The position numbers and the translations under genes are program-made. The notes under the pieces are model-generated. The model was not told the origin of the DNA, ran no database searches, and saw nothing but the letters and a program-made list of their open reading frames with translations. This document shows, piece by piece, positions 30,201 through 39,997 of a stretch of 64,000 bases of DNA. The first letter of the stretch is position 1. Each line of letters opens with the position of its first letter. The stretch is taken from contig OZ038320.1 in assembly GCA_964035795.1 (NCBI GenBank), positions 1,892,184 to 1,956,183 of the forward strand, given 5' to 3'. This DNA comes from Pterobdella sp. o SKG-2022 (taxonomy: Eukaryota; Annelida; Clitellata; Hirudinida; Piscicolidae).

Positions 30201-32428
30201 AGATAATAAATTGTGGCGATGTCAAATTTTTGAAAACTATTTATAAAAATATTAAAAAGAAATAAAAGAAAAGAATCAGCGTTTCGTTAAATAAAAATAA
30301 TAGTACTAATAAGTATAAAAAAACAATAATAATATTATAATCAAATAGGGATAACAACAAAAAACATAATAAAATCCAAAATAACAATATTTTAGCGACA
30401 TCAGCGTCATTACCAGAACGAGAACTTGCTCTGATAACCACCCCCCTCCCCTTACTAATTAGCGTTGAACTCACTTTAAATCACTAACCATGTATTTATT
30501 CATAGTACAAAAAACTCAACTACTGTGCTTGTTTCAAGCTGAAACGACAAATACAAAAACCGTTGAAAGCTAAAGTTTCAATTTTAATGTATTAAGTTTT
30601 TGCTACAATGGTTGCATTACTATGGGGATGTTAGTCTTTGAGACTTATTTCAACAACGTCTAATACTGATTATAACTATAATTATCACTATGACTATCAT
30701 TGGATTTATTTCTTACTTTTATTTTTATTTTAATAAAATCCATATTATTATTATTATTAGTCACTTAACCTAAATACTCTAGCAAATATAATGAATAAGA
30801 ATAAAATTAAGAATAAATTAAATTCGAAACAGAATATTATTACATAACCAGCCAATGAATAGTGTAAAACTAATGGTGATGCTAATGATGTGTAATCACA
30901 TTTAATTATTCAATAATTATCAATATTCCCTAAAAATCCGATCAAAATAAAAATATATAAAAAAATTTTTAATTAATAAAAAAATCATTTAAATATTAAT
31001 ATAAGCCTATGAATTATGAAAAAGCAACAAAACTTTAAGTTTTGTATTTGTTGAGAATGCTTTTTGTTAAACAAAAACCGAGTGTATTACTTGAGATTTT
31101 AGATTCATTATTATCATTACTATTAATACTTTTATCAGTATATATTCAATGCACATCCTTAATATATCATTATTATTATTACTAAAATAAACTAATTGAA
31201 GTTATGTTTTTATACTCAACCCTGAAATTCAGCTTAATAATGAGCATATTTTTGAAACCTAATAAACCTAAAAAATTGAAGTTATATGGGTAGGAATGAG
31301 AACTAACTCAGAACGATGGACAAGTTCCACTTCATCGGATGCGAAGACATGGTTGTCATTCATTAGATCACTCTCTTCAATCACTCCTTCACTCATGCCT
31401 CCATCATCATTCTCTCTATCATTGCTGTTCATTTTGATGGTGGTTGTTTCAATGGCAGTGTTGTCAAGATGTTGTGAGTCATTGTGTGGGTTGTCTATAT
31501 TGCTTCTTCTGCGACTCTTCCAAGCCGCTAACTTCTCTGTTATGTTGTCACCATTTGATGCATCATCTGATTCACTCTTGTGTGGCTTAGAACAAGGGTT
31601 GATGTAGGATAGTGAAGCATCTAGCACTGTTTCTGTGGTGGATACCTTGGGTTTGTTGGACAGGTTGGAGTCGGAGATGGTTCGTTTCCATGAAGGATTT
31701 GGAGGAGCTTGTTCTTGGGTGGGAGTCGATGAAGCACTCCAACTTTCCTGTGGACGTGATCGAGTTTGTCTGGAATCATTTTTGCTATCTGTAGAGTTCC
31801 TGGTCACCTTCTCATAATGCTGAATCAACCACTTTGGATTGGGAACAGCCTCGAGCACATTTTCACTACTTTTTGTGTCCCTGTTGTCTATTTGCCTAAT
31901 ATCTCTATCATTCATCACCCTTGTATCTCTGTTATCTGATAATTGTGAATCTCGGTTGCCTGATAGTTGTCTGTCACTAAATGAAGGCTTATATTTGTTT
32001 GAGAACTTATGATCAGTGGTTGTCATTTCTGAATTGGAGTTCATGGGGGACAAAGCCAGTCTGGTGTAGGTTCCCGGATATCGGGTTGGAGACTTTGAAC
32101 GATGTAATTGGCGATTGTCTGCCAGACGATCTTTGAGGGTCTGCTCCTCCATCTTGGCAAACCAAGCTCGTGTCACCTTGAATCGTTGTGTATGGTTGAT
32201 GTTGTCAATGTCTACATCATCATTTGACTTATCATCAGCTTGTTGCGAAATATATCTTGACTCTGTATGCTGAGGTATGCGAGGTGTGTGAATTTTTCCA
32301 TTGGCTTGGAACAAATTCTTGAGACGATTGACATTTGGCATATTAAGTTCTTCTTCAATCACTGCATTGGTCACTTTGGATCTCTGCGATCTACTCTTTC
32401 TTGAATTTGATCCTTCTTCATTTGTCAT
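14259..32428 (-). CDS. PPP1R9: neurabin/spinophilin (PP1- and actin-linked scaffold)
   Basis: Fifteen exons in transcript order: 32428-31308, 30454-30414, 22480-22332, 20213-20081, 18037-17917, 17302-17198, 17063-16850, 16637-16536, 16362-16309, 16040-15981, 15682-15561, 15459-15414, 15271-15233, 14698-14676, 14332-14259. Phases agree throughout; 2,404 nt, about 801 codons, ending in phase 1, so at least one 3' exon is missing. Order of domains: disordered N-terminus, PP1-docking segment, PDZ, acidic Gln-rich linker, coiled coil. Known role of the family: recruits protein phosphatase 1 to F-actin and synaptic or junctional membranes. The ATG at 32428 is the first in frame; human neurabin has more residues before the NVNRIKNLF motif, so an upstream exon is possible. 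No SAM domain seen. Introns are repeat-rich; the largest is about 7.9 kb. Confidence 0.92.
14676..16637 (-). CDS. PPP1R9: neurabin exons 8-14: coiled coil
   Basis: Seven small exons (102, 54, 60, 122, 46, 39 and 23 nt) encode a nearly continuous heptad region. Recognisable pieces: [60 protein letters not shown] and [12 protein letters not shown]. Most junctions are phase 0. In neurabin and spinophilin this region mediates dimerisation. Assignment rests on order, phase and coiled-coil character. Confidence 0.85.
14851..15185. repeat. unclassified GC-richer repeat-like element with hairpin
   Basis: Within a neurabin intron, a block of clearly higher G+C begins with a hairpin at 14851-14889: outer arms ACTGCTGTA / TACAGCAGT and inner arms CCCAG / CTGGG. 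No reading frame is open. It may be a SINE-like or other dispersed repeat; I cannot name a family. Confidence 0.4.
15774..15849. repeat. perfect 34-bp inverted repeat
   Basis: Two perfect 34-nt arms (15774-15807 and 15816-15849) around an 8-nt loop. The transcribed intron would form a long hairpin. It may be a tiny MITE or foldback element. It sits between neurabin exons 10 and 11. Confidence 0.95.
16850..18037 (-). CDS. PPP1R9: neurabin exons 5-7: PDZ domain and acidic Gln-rich linker
   Basis: Exons 18037-17917, 17302-17198 and 17063-16850 encode the PDZ domain. Seen: [19 protein letters not shown] (carboxylate-binding loop region), [52 protein letters not shown] and VIGRE, closely matching vertebrate neurabin as recalled. 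It is followed by [17 protein letters not shown], a Gln-rich run ([16 protein letters not shown]) and an acidic tail, as in the vertebrate linker. The PDZ binds C-terminal peptides of membrane proteins and p70S6K. Confidence 0.97.
18835..19075. mobile_element. MITE-like palindromic element, copy 1
   Basis: Positions 18835-19036 form a near-perfect palindrome with arms of about 100 bp, ends TTTTGTAACGAAAAAC and its complement, centre GTTAGCTAAC near 18936. A 40-bp stretch to the right (TATTGAAGAAAAATACAT and on) is shared with copy 2 at 28951. No transposase. Lies in the neurabin intron between exons 4 and 5. Confidence 0.85.
20081..22480 (-). CDS. PPP1R9: neurabin exons 3-4: PP1-docking region
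   Basis: Exon 22480-22332 ends [12 protein letters not shown], which contains an RVxF-type PP1-binding motif (RVRF; RKIHF/RKIKF in vertebrates). It joins in phase 0 to exon 20213-20081, which reads [14 protein letters not shown], then [15 protein letters not shown] and [14 protein letters not shown]. This is one of the most conserved blocks of the family and forms the PP1 interface together with the PDZ. The upstream acidic, Tyr-rich stretch ([12 protein letters not shown]) matches the vertebrate EYSEIVGLPE region. Confidence 0.96.
20214..22331. other. neurabin intron 3
   Basis: About 2.1 kb of non-coding sequence with an ATT run (20727-20760) and the inverted repeat at 22025-22173. No exon supported. 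Confidence 0.6.
22025..22173. repeat. imperfect inverted repeat, about 63-bp arms
   Basis: Left arm 22025-22087 and right arm 22111-22173 are complementary with scattered mismatches, around a 23-bp loop. MITE-like, in a neurabin intron. Sequence unrelated to the 18835 family as far as I can see. Confidence 0.75.
22880..23235. repeat. GAT/ATG tract with element 3' tail
   Basis: Degenerate GATGAT and GAGAATGAT repeats flank CCATGCTAGCGTGGAAA (about 23086-23102) followed by GAAACGATGATGAT. From memory, this tail plus (GAT)n resembles the 3' end of a dispersed lophotrochozoan repeat. It explains the many spurious open frames here. Confidence 0.6.
23896..24435. repeat. complex ATT minisatellite
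   Basis: ATT runs of variable length alternate with TATTTAATNTTAATACTT-type spacers in about a dozen higher-order units. Expansion seems to have copied both the ATT run and the spacer. Confidence 0.9.
26941..26970 (+). mobile_element. retroelement 3' tail fragment
   Basis: TTGTTTGCTTGCTTAGCGCT followed by an A-rich end is closely similar to TTGCTTGCTTTGGCGCTT in the SINE at 53448. The GCGCT-plus-A-rich motif resembles CR1/L2-type tails. Only the tail is recognisable. Confidence 0.4.
27655..27840 (+). CDS. small unassigned ORF inside neurabin intron
   Basis: ATG-started frame of 61 codons, opposite in strand to neurabin. It has non-repetitive composition: a GRGGG run, five Asp, basic [10 protein letters not shown] and [10 protein letters not shown] recognise no family. 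It could be a nested small gene, a pseudogene fragment or chance; no promoter or splice sites could be tied to it. Confidence 0.2.
   Translation: MLFRFRSCYGRGGGTYEKNPYMNDDDDDTPKTKILKKIKTPVKKRTNCMESSSSVFGKTNN
28951..29155. mobile_element. MITE-like element, copy 2
   Basis: 28951-29118 starts with TTGTAACGAAAAACATC and ends with the complementary GATGTTTTTCGTTACAA. The left half follows copy 1 at 18835, while the inner part of the right half is different or rearranged. The 40 bp to the right (29117-29155) again match copy 1. Lies in neurabin intron 2. Confidence 0.8.
30414..30454 (-). CDS. PPP1R9: neurabin exon 2 (probable 41-nt microexon)
   Basis: Reads [13 protein letters not shown] between AG and GTAATG and fits the phases of its neighbours. 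It is locally G-rich on the minus strand in an A+T-rich intron. The human protein has a YRVRSRYNS stretch in the corresponding place. The acceptor is weak and an earlier AG is possible. Confidence 0.5.
31308..32428 (-). CDS. PPP1R9: neurabin exon 1: disordered N-terminal region
   Basis: About 373 codons, donor GAGTTAGT at 31308. It begins [12 protein letters not shown] and soon reaches [13 protein letters not shown], matching the NVNRIKNLF motif of vertebrate neurabin. The rest is polar and presumably disordered, as in the family, and includes a degenerate DNRD repeat (about five units) and [11 protein letters not shown]. In vertebrates this region bears actin binding. Confidence 0.9.
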
Positions 32429-35400
32429 TGTTTCTCTTTTGATTTTTAATTTTGCTAACAAATAATTTATCTAGTTAAAGATATCATTATATCCTTGGTT
32501 GGTTGCTTTTGTTTATCTGGAAATTTGAAACGATGATTTCACATTTATTCTTATCAAATTATTGCTAGAAGCTTTCTGAAATGTTTCAAAAACTACATGA
32601 ATTTTCGAATGTTTAAACGCAAATAAATTTTACTAAAACTGGTTGAAAATTTATTTTATTCATTAAAAATACACGCAAAAATGTAAACCTTATATCTTAA
32701 ATAAACTCAAAATACGTGGAGCCTTTAGAGAAATGCCGAACAACCCAATAATAGAAAGTCTTTATAAGCTTTGACCAGACAATAGCTATCTATTTTTTCA
32801 TGCTTCAGCGCTTTTGACTTTATTAAACTTTGTATAAAGAATCCAAAAAATCTTTTCCGTTAATTTATTTTTTTTTTGAGTACAGAAAGAGGTAATTTAT
32901 GTTTAAACTTGTATTTTGTATGAAACGAAAGCTTTTCGAACTTTTGTGAAAGGTAGTAATAAATATCAATATTCGGTCTTCTTTTTGAAATATCAAAGAA
33001 ATATTAATATTAAAAATAAAAAAGAAGCAAATTTTGAACACAAATCACAAACATTAAATCAACATTAATGAAACAACTAACTAAATTCGAACGTTTGAAG
33101 CACTTAATTCATTAATTTCAAAAATTTTTAAAAATAATTATTTATTACAACTTAAATTTTTTGCATAAAACAAAATTTTAAAAACATTTACTTTGAACCA
33201 ATTTTTAAAAATCTTCTATTTTATAGTCCAAAGTCTCAAAAATGATATAAAACATGAAAGAAAATTTTAATTAAATGATTTATTTTACACTTATACATTG
33301 CATAAAAACAAAAAATAAAATTTTTTTTTAAATATATCAAAAAAAAATATATAAATTAACTTATTTTTAACTTATATCTAAATACGTCTTTTCTGTACAC
33401 AAATGGCTCTCACAAAGCCTTCTCAAACTCCACATCGACAAAACAAATGCAATGTTTGTCAGTACTGAATCACGCATAAAAACCCTACCAAAAATAGTTA
33501 TCATAGCTGGTCAAAATATAAAGATTTCTTCTGAAATACAACGTAACATACATATCAAAGCCATCAAACACATTCGTAAATGCCTCACTTTTCAAACAGC
33601 TCACAGTCTCGCTCTTGCTCTCATAATTTCTAGACTAGACTACTACAATTCTTTTCTCTCCTCTCTTCCATCTACACTCATTAGAAAATTACAAAAACTT
33701 CAAAAACCATATCGTACGCATTATTCTCAACTGTGATATCTTCACCCCATCTACCCAATGTTTAGACAAGCTTCACTGGCTTCCTATACCCAAAAAGCTC
33801 ATTTTCAAGATAACTGCTCTCACCTACAACTGTCATCACTAAAAACCCACAAACAATAGAAATTTTCTCTTTTCGCTAAAATTGAGAAACTCACCACTTC
33901 ACCAACCTGTTGACAGAACCAAGTACTTTACTAGATCATTCAGCCATGCAGTACCTTCAATATAGAACGTTATCCTAAATGAAATCAGATCACTTTTTTG
34001 TCAAAAATTCAATTCATCGCTCAAAACTTATTTTTACAAACTATAACTCTTCATAAACTATATTTGTATCTTTAAGCGCCTTTGATACTACAATTTATGT
34101 GAAAATTGCACTGACTAAATGGAAATAAATGAAAGTAAATTTATAAATTATATAAAAGCATTTTGGAAATTTGATAAAATAACAACTAAATAGAAAAAAT
34201 ATAGCATTCTTACAATAAGCGATAAAAATAATTGAAAACCTTAACATACTGAAAATAAATAATGAACATCTAATACGTGCATATTATAAATTAATAATCA
34301 AAATAAAAAAATATAATTAACAGATAATATTATATACAAATTGGAACGAATAGAACCAAAGCAAATCATACCAAAAGAATTCATCAAAAAATAACAAGTG
34401 CCGTTTAAATGTTTTCGTCAATATATCAAAGGTGGCACTTGCTAATAAAGCTTAAGATCGGCAGCAGTTTATGAATTCTATACACTTTTATCACCTAATA
34501 ATGGTTACGTGTAAAGCAAAAAGCTTTACACAGTAATAATTTTACAAGTCATTGTGTTTAATTATATCGAATTGAAAGAATTGAATAAAAAAATAAATCA
34601 ATTAAATAAAATAATTAAGAAGCTGTTTGGTTTTTGGGGCCTGTCATTTGTATGAATAATAAAAAGTTAAAAAATTCTTTTTTTGGACGTATGAAGTCTG
34701 TCGTAAAGTGAACTTACATTATTAATTACGTTTAATTAATCCTTGGAAATCTTTTGCATAAATCTAAGTAGGTGAAATCCAATAATATACAATTAGTAAG
34801 AAAGTCGACCAACCAATGAAGTGTTAAGGAGATTATGCTGTCAGGTAAATATCTGAACTAATTTTAGTTTAAAAGACCAAAGGGAAGAAAGGGGAAATTC
34901 TTATAATGTTATGTGTAAAACCATTATAGAATAAAAGATGGTTTTTGGTTTTTTACGAGCATTTATTTAGGTTTTTCATCATTATGTGCTGGAAGTCTAT
35001 TATTTTTGCTAGTTTGTGAACCAGTTGGTTTAGTTAGTTGTGAACTATTTGGAAAAATGAAATGTGCTCTATAAATTAAAATTTTAAGCTCTGTCATACA
35101 AGCAGCAGAAAATATCCAGAAGTTAACTTTTAAAAACCGACAAAAAGTCATCAGCGAGTGTTGTGGGTGATTTCCTGTTATGAATGTATGTGGGCGTTTT
35201 GAATAGTGTTTCCATTACGTACATATGATTGTACTGAACCTGCCCGTGAGTCTGTCTATAAGGTGTGACCACGCTTTTATATAAATATGAGTGTTGAAAA
35301 ACCATTGATTTCTGCCAATAAACCTTGTTTTAAAGGCGTCGAAAAAATTAAAATAACGGCAATCGAAGCATGTAATGAGGGTTTTGATATCAAACTGTGT

Positions 35401-36086
35401 CATAGGCATTCTATCCGAGAAAGATCAAAGGAATTAGAATGATGATGCGCGGTAGGATGGTATTTAACCTAGTTATTAAATTTATGATTAAAAACCTCAC
35501 TTTGGTTAGGGGAATTTAATCCATGTTGGCTGGATGCCTTGTTCATGAGATCTTACTCCAACAAATGGGGTTTGAAATCTTTGCTTTTTTATTATTATTT
35601 CAGCCTATAATAATTGAAATTTAATTGCTGCTATTTATAATTTAATTTAAAATTTTTAATTGTTTTGCTTATTTAGGAATTCTAACATATTAATTTTCTA
35701 ACACAAATTTAAAATATATTTTATTCAATTTAAAATATATTCAAAATATCAATAGAATAAAATGTAAATTCATTTTTAAAAGATTTAAAAGTAAAACTCA
35801 AATAATTGGGCATCTAAAAATAGCCTAAGCAGCAGATGCTGAAGCTCGATATTGATTGGTAGAATGTATTCTCCATTCAAAAATACCTTTAAATACACGT
35901 AAATATTTACATTTAAAGCGGTATAATACAATCCTAAAAATATCTCATGTGAAATTGCATTAATTGAAATTAAAATTATGATGCATTACAAAAACTGGTA
36001 TTCAGTATAAAATGCAAACGGTACAATATAATAGTTGGTATTGCAATAGATGATTGGCGAAGAAAGGATCTAATAAAAGAAAAACA
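32429..36086. other. head-to-head spacer, neurabin / UNC80
   Basis: 3.66 kb between the two divergent start codons, with both promoters and 5' UTRs presumably inside. It is A+T-rich and holds the LINE fragment at 33390-34145. No exon, TATA box or CpG island could be fixed. Confidence 0.6.
33390..34145 (+). mobile_element. decayed CR1/L2-like LINE fragment (3' end of ORF2)
   Basis: Frame pieces read SRLDYYNSFLSSLPS, then LIRKLQKLQK and LHWLPIPKK, the well-known C-terminal end of reverse-transcriptase ORFs of the CR1/L2/Jockey type. Frameshifts and stops break it, and the 5' part is missing, as is usual for truncated LINEs. It ends in AGCGCCTTTGATA and an A-rich, AAATAAA-type tail. Non-functional. 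Confidence 0.85.
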
Positions 36087-39000
36087 ATGGTCAAGAAGAA
36101 GGGAGTAGATACAGACGAGATGTCAGTTCCCATTCCAATACAGACATTTCTTTGGAGGCAGACGAGGTTAGTGAGGGTCTTGAATACTTGGACTAGCACC
36201 ACTTAACGATTTCTTGTTATATTGAATTGTGTCATAATGCATTGAAGTTGTTCGTATTTTATTATATTTAAACATATCAAATTGTATTCAACAGTTATAT
36301 CTATTACGTAATTCCCGTATATTATATTATTTTGGACTTTATTGCCACACACCGTATTGCTTTCAATTATTCGTTTTCTTTGCTCTCAGTTTATTTTTTC
36401 TAAAATATGCTTTCAGTGAACGATTCAATTAATACAACAAAAATAAAAAACAACTTCAAAAACTATCATAACGATATAAATTTTTTGTGTGAAATTATTC
36501 ATCTTTTTTATATGCATCATTGTTCTCAAGCATATGTTTAGGGATTCTCTGAAGACCTATGCTTTCATAAATCTTAACATCAAAACAGAATAAAAAATTT
36601 CATTTCTTTATCAGAATAAAGTTATCCGTTTAGAAATGTATATTCACCAGAATAGATTTCATGAAATCCTTATTGTTTTTATTATTCAAGTGTGATAAGC
36701 TAAAACCATAGTAAAAATTAATTACGATAATAACAACTATTTCAAATTAGTGCTTTGTTTTAATATATGTATCTGAATGTTTTTATAGTATTTTGAAAAG
36801 AAAATTTTTGAAAAATTCTGAAGATGGAGATACAAAAAACGTCTTTTAATTTTTCTTAAAGCTTTTTTAAACTTCAGTGCTTTTAGCCATTTCAAATAAA
36901 TGATTACTATTTTTTAAGTTCATTTTTTTCAATTTTATTATTTCTTCTCCATCAGCCCTTTCATGCGTGCAAAACTCACCAAGATATGTGAATCATCGGC
37001 TGTTGTGAGTCTAAAATAACCATTAAACTCCTTTAATTCTGAATTAGTAATATTATATGAAGAATTCGACGAGAGCGATTATTCCCAGTTAAAAAAAATA
37101 AGTTATTTCAATAAAAGATTTGAAAAATAACTAAAAAAATAAAAATAAAAATATAATATTAAAAGCCCACAAAAATTTTGTTTAGTGCTTTCATCATTAA
37201 CACAAACACCACCCACAGTCATTCGAGAGAGTGCTCGTACAGAACATCCTGCACGGATTGTCTCCCAGTTTGTGTGAGGCCATTAGTAGCGTCAAGAGAT
37301 GGAGTCTTATCCGAGCTGCCTTCCCCCACGTCATCCACTGTTGCTCTTCAGCTCTGACGAGAAGAAAGGAAAATGGAGAGACCGGCAAGTACTCTAGTCT
37401 TGAGACCAAACTTCTCTACACCCTACATTGGGTAATTCTGGATGCAGCCTCTGAGTGCTATGATGCCGATCCTTCCGGCGATCCTTCTTATTTACATTCT
37501 TTGGATACCATTCAGTTGTTTATATTTTTGTTGATTCCTCTTTTGAGCACAATCAAACGGCCAGAGATTGAGTCTCTCAAACTGCTGAATGGACTGAGAT
37601 TGTGGGAACCACTATGGAGAAACAGACAACCTGACGTGTCCTGTTTTATCACTCCCGTCAAAGCCAAGAAGACGTTTTTTAAACCAGTAGAAACAATTCC
37701 AAAAGTCAACTTCAACACCGCAAACATTTATCTGGGCGAAGAGAGCGACAAGGAGAACATCGGGGAAGATGAGCCTCCAATCGTAAGGATGTGTGACATT
37801 TGTGCCCTGTCGAACAGGAGCTCCATGGAAGAATCACTCACTCTGAAGTTCGATGGGGTGAAAACTGACATTTTCAGTCTCAACCTGGAACACAGGGAAT
37901 CTCTCGGTTCGTGCATCTTTTTATTGCTGAGGCTTGCTATGTTGGTTTGTTTAGTTTGAACGCGAGTTTTGTCATTTCAAGAAATCCCAAAAATAGTTAT
38001 TATAGCGAAACAAAAATAAATATTAAATTTCAAGTATTTCTATGGAACTAAGACATCCTCATATTATACTCAGACAATTTAATAAATCCTATGTTTCATA
38101 TTTATTCATTAATTAAGCCATTGGTCCGGAATAATTCCACGCTTTCTCAACATCCCTAGAACAAAAAAAAGAACAAACTCGACACAGCTTTTTGAAGGCC
38201 ACATACTTTGATGTGGCGTCTTTGCAATGTTTGTTTTGTCCCCAGTGGAAAAGTGAAGGTATTGTCTGGACTTTAGGTTACTTAGTCAACAGACTGACAG
38301 AAATCAAACAAGAAATTGAGAGAACCAAAAAAACTAAAAAACGAAGTAACTCTCTTCCGGCGATTAAAAGAAACTTTGATGATGAGTCTGAAAAAAAAGA
38401 TATCGGTAAAAATTCAAAATGGAATTCGTTGAAAGATAACAAAAAGAGGTTGACACAGCTTCTGGGCAATGGAACTGTGGAGAATATTGAAGGTTAATGC
38501 TTGGTCATTTTTAGGAACAACAATAATAAGCTTAGTCGTTATCAACAATGATATATTAAAATTGATAATTATTAACAATATTAAGTTGAAAGATCAGATA
38601 ATGCAAAGCTTTATAGCAAATAAAAACAGAAAAGGATTTGACAATAAAATCTAATAGTTATATAATAAGTGAAAATATTATTGAATAATGATTTTTCATA
38701 ACTTCAACATCATTAATTTATCTCAATAAACCCCTCTTAGAAACAAAAGAAAGAAAAGGTACTTTTGAATGTACGACAACAAATGAAAAACTAAGAAATA
38801 AAAAAAAAAACAACAATAACAACAACAACAATACTCTAAGAAGTAGTGACACTAAAATCAATTATAACCACCAGGAAGCTCTAAGTGAAGTCCCTGGGTC
38901 TACCTTCTACATAAGGTGAATAACTCTTGGACTAGCTTTTCATCTTTCTAGCTTTTTCAAATATTTATCCACACCAAAAACTGTGGTTCAGTTGCCTATT

Positions 39001-39997
39001 TTGACGATATACCAAGAGAATTAGTAATTTTATTGTTGCTGGAGCAAAAACACTTGAAATTGTTATCTATTTAGAAATTTAAGAAAAAATTTAGATTTAT
39101 TTATTTGTATAACTTTATCTAGTTTTTTTATAGCTTGCATATCTATCTTAAGTCAACTCCACTTCCAACAGCTCAGAAGGGCATTTGAAATATGACGTTT
39201 TGTTGTTAGCAGTCTACAACCTGCCCACCAAACATTACAACAAAAACACCTGTAACAGTATTCTCAACATTATCAACCTTTTCATTGAATTGGGTCTATT
39301 GAAGAAAAAGAAGGTTACCATAGTTGATAAGAAAGATTTTTTCAATAAAAGTGGTGAAGTAGGTAATAAGGAAGGAATCCCGAAAACGGTTAAAAGTGGC
39401 TGGGAAGATATTCAGAAAAATTCCTGTTCTGAGATTTCTCTGGCTTTTGAGATTATTTTCAGGTAGATCATTAGTTTAATATCAACATCAATGAGAAGTT
39501 TAGTTTTCAATTACCATTAAAGTTATTATACCATTGTTGCAGTTCCTTGATTATACTTCGTTTAAACACTGGAGTTTTTATACTACAGGCTAATAAGAGC
39601 AATGGGCTGTGTAGAGAACTGCAGGAACTTTCCATTAAAAATCCCTGCCTTCTTTAGAGACGCCATTTTGAAATGCTTGGCTCTCCTTATTGATCTTGAT
39701 GTTGTTGCGTTCAAAAGGTTTTCTACATTTATCATATTAGGAGGATTTTTTGTATTCTTGAATCTTAAACATACGCAATTACTGTACCGAAACACACAGA
39801 TTAACACAAGCTCATCAACGTTACTATTTTACTATAAACAATTAATTACATTAAGCAACAAAAAACAAAACCTTAAATATCCATTACTCACCCTTTATGG
39901 CAGATTTGCCCTGAAAGTCCTCTGCAAACAGCCTCTACAAAATATCCTGGAATGCCTTCATGGCCTCCTTACTTATTGCTCTGAACAGAAAACACAC
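36087..39997 (+). CDS. UNC80: UNC80 exons 1-7: N-terminal block
   Basis: Exons 36087-36166, 36956-37004, 37219-37910, 38188-38492, 39177-39462, 39589-39717, 39904-39997. The ATG at 36087 gives MVKKKG, as in human MVKRKS. Strongly conserved: IQTFLWRQT, SFERVLVQNILHGLSP, TKLLYTLHW, ATYFDVASLQC and LLLAVYNLP. Exon 3 is the largest (692 nt) and its end is set by a phase-2 donor at 37910/37911. Exon 4 ends in a basic, Ser/Lys-rich linker. Confidence 0.93.

Larger units (their letters stand above)
22481..30413. other. neurabin intron 2, repeat-rich
   Basis: Largest intron of the gene, nearly 8 kb, mostly A+T with many ATT/AAT runs. It contains the GAT tract (22880-23235), the ATT minisatellite (23896-24435), a LINE/SINE-type 3' tail near 26941, a small unassigned ORF at 27655 and the second MITE-like copy (28951). 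No neurabin exon found in it. Confidence 0.5.

Noticed and set aside
33452..33736. Intact 94-codon gene
   Set aside because: It is a piece of a decayed LINE reverse transcriptase, broken on both sides.
34963..35409. Overlapping minus-strand frames of about 60 codons
   Set aside because: No splice context, no recognisable similarity, ordinary for A+T-rich spacer.
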